Source: UBA7396 sp964527685
Lineage (GTDB): Bacteria; Patescibacteriota; Gracilibacteria; BD1-5; UBA6164
Assembly (NCBI GenBank): GCA_964527685.1
Contig: CAZGOC010000001.1
Span: forward strand, 186,001-250,000
Direction of reading: 5' to 3'
Length of the DNA stretch: 64,000 bases
Shown here: positions 22,961 to 33,353 of the stretch, piece by piece
Layout: each line of letters starts with the position of its first letter
Numbering within the stretch: the stretch's first letter is position 1
Translations under genes and position numbers: made by a program
Notes under the pieces: model-generated
The model's database searches: none
What the model was told of the DNA's origin: nothing
The model's input: the letters and a program-made list of their open reading frames with translations, nothing else

Positions 22961-25105
22961 TTAATCCTCGTCATCTTCTAGTTTAAATCATCTTTCTTCT
23001 CTAATTTTTGTAGCTAAGTTAGCTGGAACATCATCATAGTGGTGGAATTCCATAGCATATGTAGCTCTTCATTGAGAAGCAGATCTTAATTCAGTAGTAT
23101 AACCAAACATTTCAGCAAGAGGGATATATGCAGTTATAATTTTAGCTTGACCTCTTTGACCCATTTCTTCAATTCTTCATCTTTTTGAATTTACTTGTCA
23201 TAAAACATCTCACATGTATTCTTCAGGAGTGTTAATTTCAACTTTCATTATTGGTTCAAGTAGTGTAGCACTTGCTTTTTTACATGCTTGTTTAAATGCT
23301 TTAGATGCTGCAATTTTAAATGCAAGTTCTGATGAGTCAACATCATGGTATGAACCAAATGTTAAAGTAGCTTTTATATCTACCATTGGGTATCAAGCTA
23401 AGAATCATCTAGCATAAGCTTCATTTAATCATTTTTCAACTCATGGTATGTATTCTTTTGGTATAACTCAACCAACTATTTTGTTTACAAATTTATTTGT
23501 AAGTTTAATTCCATCTTTATCATCACTATCCGCTTGAGTATATGGTTCAAATGTAATAACAACATGACCAAATTGCCCCCTACCTCATGATTGTTTAGCA
23601 TATTTCACTTCTGAATCTTTTGCAATACTTTTAATAGTTTCTCTGTATGCAACTTGTGGAGCTCAAACATTACATTCAACTTTAAACTCTCTTTTCATTC
23701 TATCAACAATGATATCTAAATGTAATTCTCACATTCAAGAAATAATTGTTTGATTTGTTTCTGGATTTGATGAAACTCTAAATGAAGGGTCTTCTTCAGC
23801 TAATTTACCTAAAGCTATTCACATTTTTTCTTGATCTGCTTTAGTTTTTGGCTCAACAGATATGTGAATTACTGGTTCTGGGAATTCCATTGATTCAACT
23901 AAGAATTTATCATTTAAATCACAAAGTGTATCTCAAGTTCTAGTATCTTTTAATCAAATTACAGCTCAAATATGACCTGATCTAATTTCTTCTATTTCAA
24001 TTCTTTCATTTGCATGCATTTGAAGTAGTCTTCAAATTCTTTCTTTTTCTCAAGAAACTGGATTATATACATAAGTTCAAGCTCTTAATACTCAAGAATA
24101 AACTCTAACATAAGTAATTCTTCAAACAAATGGATCAGTAGCAATTTTAAATGCTAAAGCTCATAGAGAAGAATTATCTCCCATAGGGATTTTTCTCACT
24201 TCTTCTTTATTATCTGGATTCATAGCATCAACCATTCATCCATTTACATCAACTGGGCTTGGTAGGAAATCACAAGCAGCATCAATTACAAGTTGAACTC
24301 ATTTATTTTGTAATGCAGTTCCACAATAAATTGGGTATAGGTTGTTTGCAACAACTCAAGCTCTAATTCATGATTTAATTTCATCAATAGTTAATTCTCC
24401 TTTTTCAAAGAATTTTTCCATTAATTTTTCATCTTGTTCAGCTGCTTTTTCTATAAGTTCAGCTCTCATGCTTTCTGCTTTATCTTTTAAATCAGCAGGA
24501 ATTTCAATTTCTACTATTTTTTCCCCATGTTCTCATTCAAAAGTAAATGCTTTTAATTGAACTAAGTCAATAATTCACATAAAATCTCATTCTGATCAAA
24601 TAGGTAATTGAGCAGCTATTACTTTATTTCAAGCAAGTTTTTTCTTTATTGATTCTATTGTCATAAAGTAATCTCAACCTGTTTTATCCATTTTGTTTAC
24701 AAAACCTATTCTTGAAACTCAGTATTTATCTGCTTGTTTCCAAACAGTTTCTGACTGAGGTTCTACTCATTGAGAAGCATCAAATACAGCAATTCATCCA
24801 TCAAGTACTCTTAGAGATCTTTCAACTTCAATAGTAAAGTCCACATGTCATGGAGTATCGATTAAGTTTATTTGTTTATCTTTCCAAAAAGCTGTTGTAG
24901 CAGCTGAAGTAATAGTGATTCATCTTTCTTTTTCTTGAGCCATCCAGTCCATTGTTCATTCTCAGTTATGAGTTTCTCAAATTTTGTGAATTCTTCAAGT
25001 ATAAAATAAAATTCTTTCTGAAGTAGTTGTTTTTCATGCATCTATATGTGCAAATATTCATATATTTCTAACCCTTTCTAAAGGTACTGGTCCTTGTGGT
25101 GCCAT
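22961..25105 (-). CDS. fusA: Elongation factor G
   Basis: EF-G is the GTPase that translocates tRNA and mRNA through the ribosome. The 714-residue length is normal. It starts MAPQGPVPLERVRNIGIFAH; the P-loop IDAGKTTTSERILFYTGRIH follows, with the P-loop glycine encoded by TGA. DTPGHVDF and NKMDKTG are the other GTPase motifs. Domain IV and the C-terminal EEMGQRGQAKIITAYIPLAE block, then ELRSASQGRATYAMEFHHYD, are complete. It ends in an acidic LEDDED tail. It stands as its own unit, with a strong terminator downstream. Confidence 0.96.
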
Positions 25106-25192
25106 AATCAATTTTCAATAACTAAATAATTTACTATTTTAAAAAATAGATGGCATAATTTTATTGATTAGTTAATAAAAGTCAAAATTTTT

Positions 25193-25852
25193 TTAAACTT
25201 CTTCTAACTCTAAATTAGTTATTTTTAAATAAACTTCTTTTAATAGAAAATCAATATATGAATTTGATTGTTTTAGAGTTATATTTATATTCAACTCTTT
25301 AAAGAAAAATTGAAAAATTAAGCAAGACAATTCTAAAATTTCAAAATAACTCTCTTTATTTTGAAATAAATTTTGTAATGTTTTTATTTGAATATTTGAG
25401 TATTCTAAAGAGATTATGTCAATAATATCTTCTATCCAATAATTTATTTTATTTTTTAATTCATTATCAAGCAATTCATCATAAAAATCTATTGTGTCAA
25501 AAGTTTTTGTATAATTAAATTCATAAAATTCTTTTTTTGATAACTCTCTAATTTTTTTGCTTATAGGTGTATGAATTAGTGAAATAAGTCATAAAATAAA
25601 ATTTGAACTAAATCAAGAATTTATAGTTTTAAATAAATTGTTTAATAAAAAGTCATATTTTGGATTTTTTACTATTTCAACTAAAAATGAAGCAAGAAGT
25701 AAATCAAATTTTCTTGCTTTTTTTTCATCTTTTTGAACTCTTTTAATTCAAGCACTTGATTTTTTTACTGCTTCTTTAAATTTTTCTGATATTTCTTGAG
25801 ATTGAGGTCAAGTAGGTCAAGACTCACTTGGAATAAAATCATCTAATCACAT
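25193..25852 (-). CDS. Hypothetical protein
   Basis: This 219-residue protein starts MGLDDFIPSESGPTGPQSQE. A basic helical segment follows (KRVQKDEKKARKFDLLLASF), and the rest is largely alpha-helical and rich in Leu, Ile, Asn and Lys. The stretch SSNFILGLISLIHTP is mildly hydrophobic, but I see no clear membrane segment or signal. I do not recognise a family. It follows prmC on the same strand, with its start 11 nt after the prmC stop, so it is probably the last gene of the fmt-permease-prmC unit. Confidence 0.6.
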
Positions 25853-25863
25853 TTTTTAATAAA

Positions 25864-26520
25864 TTAAAAATTAATTTTTATTACTCTATAAATATTATTC
25901 AAATCCTTAAAATATTCAAATTTTAGTCATAAATTAGATAAATATTTTTTTGAATAATCATATTGGTCAAATCATATTTCTATAAATAAAATTATTTTAT
26001 TTAAATTTAATTTTTCTTTTAACATTATTATTTGATTAAATAACTTTTCATACATTTCAAATCAAGTTATTTCTCATCAAAATAAAGCAATATGAGGCTC
26101 ATTATCTAAAACTTCTTTATCCATATTTTGAAAATCTCAATTTTTTATATATGGTAAATTGGCTGTAATTATGATATTTTTATTGTTTATTTTTATTTTA
26201 TCATTTATAAAAACTTCAAGTAAATCAGAATTTATTAATTTAATTTTATTTGATAAATTATTTATTTCTAAGTTGATTTTAGCAACTTCAAGTGCATCTT
26301 TTGATATATCAAGTCAAAAAGTTTCTTTTAGTGAAATATTTTTATTTATAGCTATTGTAATAGCTCAACTTCAAGTTCAAACATCAATTAATAAATCACT
26401 TTCTAGAATATCTTTTAATACATTATCAACAAGTATTTCAGTGTCATTTCTGGGGATTAAAACTCTTTTATCTACATAAAAAGGAAGAGAATAAAACTCC
26501 TCATTTGGATTAATTTTCAA
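25864..26520 (-). CDS. prmC: Release-factor glutamine methyltransferase PrmC, lacking the N-terminal helical domain
   Basis: PrmC methylates the glutamine of the GGQ loop of class I release factors. This 218-residue protein contains FYSLPFYVDKRVLIPRNDTE, the SAM-binding IDVGTGSGAITIAI, and the NLPY catalytic motif (here ITANLPYIKN). The usual N-terminal helical domain of about 70-90 residues, which recognises the release factor, is absent. A TAA stop lies a few codons upstream of the methyltransferase core in this frame, so no ATG start exists. The TTG at 26518-26520 is the best start and overlaps the permease stop by 11 nt. RF1 (48291) is the only release factor gene in view. Confidence 0.82.
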
Positions 26521-27271
26521 ATTTTTTTCTATTAAATATTAAAACTGTGAAAAATAGTATTAATACAAGATATAAAATAGAGTAAATCATATTTTCTATA
26601 TAAAAACTAGTATTAAATTTAATAAAACTTCATATAAAATCTTTTGTATTTAAAGCTTCAAATGGAGGAAAAAGAAGTTGCAATATTTTAACTAAAAATT
26701 CTAAAAAAACTATTTTAGCCCTAGTTACTAAATCAAGTAATAATGAAAAGCTGTGACTTGTAAAATAAATCATTATTGACACTACTATAGTCAATATGTT
26801 TGACATAAAAGTTGATAAAAATAAAACTAAAGCTATTAAAATCCACAACTTAAATAGTATAAAAACTAAAGACATTAATATAATAGACTCTATTTCTATT
26901 CCATTAAAAAATAAAACTCATAAATAAAGTATTGATTGTAGTAAAGTTACTCAAAAAATTATAGCTCAAAATCATAAAAATTTTCCTAAAATAAATTCAT
27001 ATCTTTTAATAGGTTTTGATAATATTAAAAATATAGTTTTCCCTTCTATTTCCCTAAAAAGCAATTGACTTCAAACAAATAAAACTCAAATAAGTCAAAA
27101 TATCTCAATCATTGCAATTCAAAAATCAGTTATAACTTTACTATCTTCTCAAATAGTTAGTTTTCAAAGAGATATAGAAAAAACTATAAATAAAAATCAA
27201 AATACCAAAATAAGGTATAAAAATTTATTTCTAACAATTTCTTTAAATGTATTTATTGCTATATTAAACAT
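26510..27271 (-). CDS. ABC-2 type transporter permease-like membrane protein
   Basis: The 253-residue protein starts MFNIAINTFKEIVRNKFLYL and continues with about six hydrophobic helices, a pattern shared by ABC-2 permeases of the NosY type. The motif FREIEGKTIFLILSKPIKRYEFILGKFLG in pieces (for example LSKPIKRYEFILGKFLG) is the typical cytoplasmic loop. These proteins normally pair with an ATPase, and none lies next to it here. The substrate is unknown. It sits 4 nt downstream of fmt and overlaps prmC by 11 nt. Confidence 0.75.
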
Positions 27272-27275
27272 ATTA

Positions 27276-28235
27276 TTAAAAGTTATAATCTAAAAAGTCT
27301 TTATTTCAATTTATAAAATCAAATATACTTATTTCTTTTTTTCATTCAAGTTTTACTTTATTTATTATTAAAATTCAGGTTTTACAAAGAATTGCAATAT
27401 TTTTTTTAGAATCAAATTCTAATTCAACCACATCTCAAGGAGAAAAATCTTTGTCAAATTCTACAATACTTTCATCAAAAAAACAATCTGTAATATCAAG
27501 TTTTTTTTCAAAATAATAAGTAAAAATTCAAGGCCAAGGAGAGTATGATCTAAATTTATTATAAATTTCAATTGAAGAATTATTTTTAAAGTCAATTTTT
27601 CAATCAGTTTTTTCAATTTTTTTACAATAAGTAGCAAGTTTATCATCTTGTTTAATAGGAGTTATAGTTTTATTTACAACTTTTGTTAAAGTATCAACTA
27701 GTAATCAAGCTCAAATATTTTCAAATTTTTTAAAAATATCTCAAGATTTATCTTTTATATCAATTTCAACTTCTTTTATTTGTAAAATATCTCACTCATC
27801 CATTTTATCACTCATATACATAATTGTAAGTCATGTTTTTTTATCTCAATTTTTTAAACTTTCTTGAACTGGAGAAGCTCATCTATAATTTGGCAAAATA
27901 CTTCAATGAATATTTATACATCAATATTTTGGAATGTCTAAAATAGTTTGAGGAATAATTTTTCAATAAGCAACAACTACTATAAAATCAAGGTCTATTG
28001 ATTTTAATTTATCTAAAAATTCTCTATTATTTTTTAGAGTTTCTGGTTGTAATAATTCTAAATTATTTGAAGTTGCAAACTCTGCAGTTTTAGTTTGCAT
28101 TATTTCTTTTTTCCTTCAGATGGGTTTATCTGGTTGAGAAACAACTAATTTTATATCAATATTTTTAAAATTATTGTATAAATCAAAGAGTATATTTTTT
28201 GCAAATTCAGGAGTTCAAAAAAAAGCTATTTTCAT
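27276..28235 (-). CDS. fmt: Methionyl-tRNA formyltransferase
   Basis: Fmt formylates the initiator Met-tRNA. The 319-residue frame starts MKIAFFGTPEFAKNILFDLY and carries VVVAYGKIIPQTIL, then CINIHGSILPNYRGASPVQ with the catalytic Asn-His, and a C-terminal OB-like domain (YSPWPGIFTYY). This is consistent with the fMet tRNA gene at 30610 and the deformylase at 49864, so the formylation cycle is complete in this window. The gene is preceded by a prepilin-like gene 2 nt upstream and followed 4 nt later by a permease. Confidence 0.93.
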
Positions 28236-28237
28236 TT

Positions 28238-28900
28238 TTAATTATTATTTAATATTAAAGGAATTATAGTTCCTTTTTCATCTTCAAACATCAAAGTTAT
28301 ATCTCAAGAAATAATTTGTCAATTATTGTCTAAAATTTGTCTTTTTTGTCAAAGAGAATTTTTTATTATTATTCAAGTAAGGGAGTTATTTATAGATATT
28401 AATGCAATATTTTTTTGTTTATTTATATTTATATAATTATTTATAAATAAATCATTAATTTTATTATTTTTAAAATAATTCTCAATTTTATAATTTCAAG
28501 TTTGTAAAATATCTATACTATAACTATCGCTTCAAGTAAGTGTTTTTAAAAACATATTATCTTTATAAATATATGTATCCAAACTTCAAGTATTTATTTT
28601 TATGCTTCAAGTAGTTGAATTTATACTTGAAATATTTACAAAATTTGTTAAATAATTTTTATTTGTAGTATAATAATAGTTATTTCAAAGATAAATCTTT
28701 ACTTCATAATCAGTGTATTTAAATCAAAGTCAACTCTCTAAATCATCTAAATTATCTTTAAAAAATTGCAACTCTTCTCAAAGTGATTGTTTTTCAAAAT
28801 TATTTCAAAAACTTGATATGGCAAAAACTGAAATTGTAAGCAAAATAGATAAGCTAACAATTATTTCAATAAATGTAAATCAAAATTTATTTTTTCTCAT
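28238..28900 (-). CDS. Prepilin-like protein with type IV leader
   Basis: The 220-residue protein begins MRKNKFGFTFIEIIVSLSIL, a class III prepilin leader (cleavage expected after G7, before F8; E12 present) followed by one hydrophobic helix. The remainder is polar, rich in Asn, Tyr, Ile and Lys, with no recognised domain. It is probably a minor pilin or pseudopilin. It overlaps the upstream transferase gene by 13 nt and precedes fmt by 2 nt, an odd context far from the pilB/pilC genes. Confidence 0.78.
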
Positions 28901-29942
28901 TTTTTAAAGATTTTTTAATAATTTGTGGTATAAATATAACAAAAAAAGCAATTATTACAAGTAAAATAATTTTTCAAAATTTATCTAAAAATAAAGAACA
29001 AGCTCAAAAAATAAATGAAAATATGTATATAATACTTAAAGTTTGACTTTTTGACAATCAAGCATCTAAAAGTCTATAATGAATATGTAAATTGTCTCAC
29101 AAAAGTGGGCTTTTTCATAAAGAAATTCTTTTAAAAATAACATACAAAGCATCTATTGCATAAATTCAAAACACTATTAAAACACTTCAAATTTTACCAC
29201 CTGAAATGATAGCTAAACTTGCTAAAATAAATCATAAAAACATCGTTCAACTATCTCACATTAAAAATTTTTCTTTTATATTTCAAATAAAAAATGGGAT
29301 TAAAATTCAAATTAAAATAATTGATAAATTCATAATAAATAAAGCATTTTCTTTTCATCAAATATAATTATCTAAATAGTATAATTTTAATCAAAGTAAA
29401 AATATTATAAAAAAAGAAATTATTGATATTCAAGCTGTGTTTCAAGTAATTCAATCACTCCAATTTAGAGAATTAAATATAAAAACATACCAAAAAATAG
29501 TAAATAAAAATGATATTATATATATTTTAAAATCTCAAAGTTGTAAAAAATACTCATTTAAATCTATAACTCATCAAAAAATATTTGAAATATATCCAAC
29601 TTTTATTGAGGTAATTCATATAACTCAAGCAATTATTATTTGAATTATAAGTCTTAATTTTGGTGATAAAAAATAAAAATCATCTATAAAACTCACAAAA
29701 GTTATTAAAAATCAAAATCACCAAAGTAAGTACAATTTTTGAGTGTGTTCAACAAAAAAAAGTGATAATATAAAAAAAAGTATGATAAAAACAACTCACA
29801 TACTATGAGGTATTGGAGCTCTTTTGTGTCAATATTTTGTAGGATTATCAAGTATTTTTAGCTTTAAAAAAAGCTTTTTTGTGATATAGACAAAAATAGT
29901 TGAAAGTAGGATTGATAGGAAAAATAAGGTGATTTGTGGCAT
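28887..29942 (-). CDS. Polyprenyl-phosphate N-acetylhexosamine-1-phosphate transferase (WecA/TagO/MraY family)
   Basis: This integral membrane enzyme loads a sugar-1-phosphate from a UDP-sugar onto undecaprenyl phosphate. The 351-residue protein has about ten membrane helices. VSFIDDFYFLSPKLRL holds the catalytic DD pair, FNSLNWSDGITGNTAG the NxxDG region, and MGDSGTMFLGFILASLAI the magnesium-binding loop. The later loop GDNLHIHYRLLDAG is the WecA/TagO-type HxHxRL signature rather than MraY. With the TagA-type transferase (41884) it points to a wall-teichoic-like or other lipid-linked surface polymer. An eight-T run first looked like a frameshift, but counting it shows the frame is open. Confidence 0.88.
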
Positions 29943-30447
29943 GTTTTTATAGTTTATAATTATTTTTTTATTATTATAGATGTTTTTTAAAATAAACCAA
30001 AAACTTTTTTGCAAGTGATAATGAGTTTTAGGGAAGAAAAAAGTTAGTAATAATTTAGTAAAGAAATTAACTAAATTTACTTTATGTAATATACTTTTTT
30101 AATACAAAAATTCAAAAAATTTTTACCTTTTCATTCTCCAATCAAAATTGCCTAATATGACAAACAAAAAGTAAATGATGCAATTATTTTTCAAATATAT
30201 TTATACAGAAAGCAACGGATTTAAATAGTAAAAATTTAAAATATAGAACTTGATATCCTACTTGAAAGAAGTGTTTACATTGAATTATTGAAAAGAAATC
30301 ATAGAATTGATGATGAGAAATTATACAGACCCTATTTAGATAGAATGACTAATATTAATTCTTTTATTTCTCACACTTTTAAATATATTTTTATTTACAA
30401 TAACTTTAGGGTTTTTTTGCTATTTGCAATGAATTTTTAAATCTTAA
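29943..30447. other. Intergenic region with an undated coding remnant
   Basis: About 500 bp hold no complete gene. A plus-strand stretch from about 30239 to 30438 stays open without a start and reads LDILLERSVYIELLKRNHRI, then DDEKLYRPYLDRM. That composition looks like real protein, so a decayed gene, possibly from a mobile element, is likely. I cannot name the family. The rest is AT-rich with no clear promoter. Confidence 0.5.
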
Positions 30448-30524
30448 TGGTGTCAGTGAGTGGAATTGAACCACCGACCTTAGGGATATGAATCCTACGC
30501 TCTAACCAACTGAGCTACACTGAC
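30448..30524 (-). tRNA. tRNA-Met, elongator type (anticodon CAU)
   Basis: The acceptor stem GTCAGTG/CACTGAC, the D arm AGCTCAGTTGGTTAGAGCG, the loop TTCATAT and the T arm GGTGG-TTCAATT-CCACT fold as a tRNA with an encoded CCA. The sequence resembles Bacillus-type elongator tRNA-Met. tRNA-Ile2, in which the C34 would be changed to lysidine, cannot be excluded from CAU alone. The last pair of the anticodon stem is an A31-C39 mismatch. Confidence 0.85.
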
Positions 30525-30609
30525 AAGTAAATTACAAAATTAGGAATTATCAATTAGAAGTTTAAAATTTAACTTTTAATTTATAATTCCTAATTTATAA
30601 TTTAAATTT

Positions 30610-30684
30610 TGGTTGCGGAGGTCTGAATCGAACAGACGACCTCAAGGTTATGAGCCTTGCGAGATGCCACTTCTCTACTCCGCG
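30610..30684 (-). tRNA. Initiator tRNA-fMet (anticodon CAU)
   Basis: The acceptor begins with C1 opposite A72, the hallmark that lets formyltransferase recognise an initiator. The arms are CGCGGAG/CTCCGCA, anticodon stem CAAGG/CCTTG with loop CTCATAA, and T arm GTCTG-TTCGATT-CAGAC. Only two of the usual three G-C pairs are kept at the base of the anticodon stem. CCA is encoded. Confidence 0.93.
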
Positions 30685-30697
30685 ATATGGTTTTTAA

Positions 30698-30772
30698 TGG
30701 CACGGCTACGGAGAATCGAACTCCGGTTACCGGGATGAAAACCCGATGTCCTAACCACTAGACGATAGCCGC
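30698..30772 (-). tRNA. tRNA-Glu (anticodon UUC)
   Basis: The acceptor GCGGCTA/TAGCCGT, the anticodon loop TTTTCAT on a CGGG-type stem, and the T arm CGGAG-TTCGATT-CTCCG fold well, and CCA is encoded. It is the first of three minus-strand tRNAs (Glu, fMet, Met), separated by 13 and 85 nt, which are probably one transcript. Confidence 0.93.
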
Positions 30773-31078
30773 AAAATATCTTTACTTATAAATAAAGCCC
30801 TAACATTATATATATTTTTTTTTCTTGTCAAATTTTTTTGGCTCTTTTATAATTTTTAAAAAATAAAAATGTCACTATACTAAAATGATTAAGTAAAAAA
30901 TTTAATACTTAATCAAGAAATATATAGGTAACTATATTGTCAAATCCTAATTATTTTAGTCATTATTATACTTAATTTAATCCCTTAAAAAACTATAAAA
31001 ATAATTTTATAGTTTTTTTGACTTTTAAAAAAAATAGTTATACTAGTTATACTTTTTATACTTATATAACTTTAAAAA
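30773..31078. other. Structured intergenic region between tRNA cluster and AbrB-like gene
   Basis: This divergent region of about 300 bp has no gene. It holds two hairpins: GATTAAGTA with TACTTAATC (30885-30915), and a 14-bp perfect stem AAAAAACTATAAAA with its complement (30987-31018) followed by T. A minus-strand TTGACA (about 30940) may be the tRNA operon promoter, and TTGACT at 31018 may serve the AbrB-like gene. Confidence 0.5.
31018..31053 (+). promoter_or_regulatory. Probable promoter with repeated AGTTATACT boxes
   Basis: TTGACT (31018-31023) is followed after 15 nt by TATACT. The unit AGTTATACT is repeated in tandem directly after. The repeat could be an operator, and autoregulation by the AbrB-like protein that follows 26 nt later is a reasonable guess. 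The spacing is short for a standard promoter. Confidence 0.4.
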
Positions 31079-31327
31079 ATGGAAGAAAAAAAATGCAGTC
31101 ACCCTGATGATATTGGAACTTTAAAACTGGCTTGAGTTTTAAGTATTTGAGCTAAGTGACAAATAGTTATACCAAAAGAGATAAGAGATTGTCTTGATTT
31201 AAGTCCTTGAGACAGTGTGGCTATTTTTTATTCAAATGAAAAAAAGCATATTTGAATTGTAAAAAATGATAATTTAGAAAAAGTCATTGAATTTGCAAAA
31301 AATAAATGAATAAATATAGAACTTTAA
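31079..31327 (+). CDS. AbrB/SpoVT-type swapped-hairpin DNA-binding protein
   Basis: The 82-residue protein has the classic AbrB core LSIGAKGQIVIPKEIRDCLD followed by LSPGDSVAIFY, the swapped-hairpin DNA-binding fold. The N-terminus MEEKKCSHPDD is an extra short arm. It lies 17 nt upstream of the RND adaptor and pump, so it is probably their regulator. It could instead be a stand-alone transition-state regulator. An antitoxin role is less likely because no toxin gene is nearby. Confidence 0.85.
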
Positions 31328-31344
31328 TTTAATAATAAAATAAA

Positions 31345-33336
31345 ATGAAAAAATTTATAAGTATTATATCTTTAGTGTTTTTACTTGCCTCTTGTAGTTC
31401 TTCAGGTGAAATAATTAAAGAGGTTGTTGCTCCAAAATATGTAAAAACACAAACTATTGAACAAAAACTTTTAAAAGAAAAATTAAATCTTATTTGAAAA
31501 GTTGAGTCAAAGCAAAAAACTGATATTTCTCCTCTAACTTCTTGAAAGATAGAATCTATAAATGTAAATATTTGAGATGATGTAAAGGCATGAGATATTC
31601 TTGCAACTATTGATACTAAAGGAAATATGACTGATATAAACCTAAACAATGCTACAAATGTATATAATAATACCTTAAATATTTATAGCAATACCAAAGA
31701 TGTGCTTGAAAAAAATATAGTTTTGGCAAAACTACAACTTGATAATGCTAAAATAGCTAAAGAAAATACATATTCTTCAACAAAAAAACAATTAGAGATT
31801 TTAGAAAATCAACTAGCCTGACTTGAAAATCAAAATTCAAATGCTCAAAATTCTTCAAATACAAGTTTAATACTTGCTCAAGAAAGTGTTAAAAATGCTA
31901 CTTTATGACTTGAAAACTTTGAAACAAATTATAAAGAAAATTTAAATAATCTAAATTCTAAAAGAGATAGTTTAATAAATAATATAAAAGTATCTATTGA
32001 TTGAGCTTTTTCATCTATTGATTCTTGACTTAGTTTTGTTGACCAAATTTTAGGACAAACAGAAAAAAATAAAGACTTAAACAATGATTATGAGATCTAT
32101 TTGTCAGCTAAAAATACTCAATACAAAACAAATGCTGAAAATTTATTTAATCAAAATAATTCAAAATTTACTAATCTAAAAGAAAGTTATAATTCAAATA
32201 TGACTTGAGATGATTTAATTAGTTTTTATAATAAACTATGAAATATAAGTGATGAAATGGTTAAATTATATAGTAATATGACTCAAGTTTTTGACAATAC
32301 TATAACTACTTCTAGTTTAAATGAAACTATGTTATCAAACTTTAAATTAAATTCATCAAAACTTGAACAAGGAATGATTGCTTTAAAGTGAAATATTGTT
32401 TCTATGCAATCTTGATTAAAGGATTTAGATAATTCTATAAATAGTGCTAAAGTTAGTTATAATACTCAAAAAGCTAGTTTAGAACAAGCTATAGTTATGG
32501 CAAATGCTACTTTAAATAATACAAAAAATCAATTAACATGAAATTTAGATAGCTTATGAAATAGTGTTTCAACTACAAAAATTCAATTAGAAAATACTAT
32601 TTCAAATATAAAATCACAAAGAGAAACACAAGACAATGCTCTTAAAATAGCTCAAAATCGATATAATCAAGCTATAGCAAACCAAAACTCTCAATTGTCT
32701 TCTATAAAATCACAACTTGATAATGCTTCTGGACAAAAAAATTCATCATATCAAGCTTTAGAAAATGCTTTAATAAAAGCTCCTTATGATTGAAAAATTA
32801 CTTCTAAAAACATATCAATATGACAATCAGTTTCTCCTCAAATGAGTGTTTTTAGTATATCAAATTCAAGCAAAAAAATTATAAAAATAGATATTTCTTG
32901 AGATAATGCTAAATACTTAACTGTATGACAAGAAGTAGAATTATCAAAAAATAATAATTATTCAACTTGAGTAATAACAGCTCTATCAACTTCAATAAAT
33001 GAAAAAACAAATATGTATCCTATGGAGATTAGTATTTCAAATATTGATTTTGAAAATAATTTACTTGTGTGAGATTTTGTAGATGTTAGTTTAACTAAAG
33101 TAGTTTGAAATGAAAAACAAATTATAATTCCATTTTCATCTTTAATAGTATGACAAGATAGCTATAATGTGTTTGTTGTATGAGAAAAAAATATTGTAAC
33201 TGAAAAACAAATAACTATTTGAGATAGTAATAGTCAAGAAGTAGAGGTAAAATCGTGACTTGCTATTTGAGAAAAAATAGTTGTATCTGGAGCTTTAAAT
33301 CTAGCTTCTTGAGATTTAGTAGAAGAAATAAAATAA
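31345..33336 (+). CDS. RND-type membrane fusion (adaptor) lipoprotein with extended helical hairpin
   Basis: The 663-residue protein has a lipoprotein signal (MKKFISIISLVFLLASC, C17 lipidated). A lipoyl half-motif follows (GKIESINVNIGDDVKAGDIL), then a very long helical region from about residue 95 to 465. The second lipoyl half is APYDGKITSKNISIGQSVS. Beta-barrel and membrane-proximal domains close the protein. Usual adaptors are about 400 residues, so the hairpin is several hundred residues longer. It is followed 17 nt later by the RND pump and links pump to outer partner or wall. The insert is rich in Asn, Ser and Gln rather than in strong heptads. Confidence 0.85.
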
Positions 33337-33353
33337 TTAATAATTAAAAAAAT

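Noticed and set aside
24342..24560. Plus-strand open frames inside fusA, the PKD gene and others
   Set aside because: They are antisense shadows of strongly supported minus-strand genes.
29700..29780. Apparent frameshift in the WecA/TagO-type gene
   Set aside because: Counting the run of eight T puts both halves in one frame, with VSFIDDFYFLSPKL following directly.
31018..31327. Toxin-antitoxin pair with the AbrB-like gene as antitoxin
   Set aside because: The next gene is an RND adaptor, not a small toxin, and no PIN or RelE-like frame is nearby.
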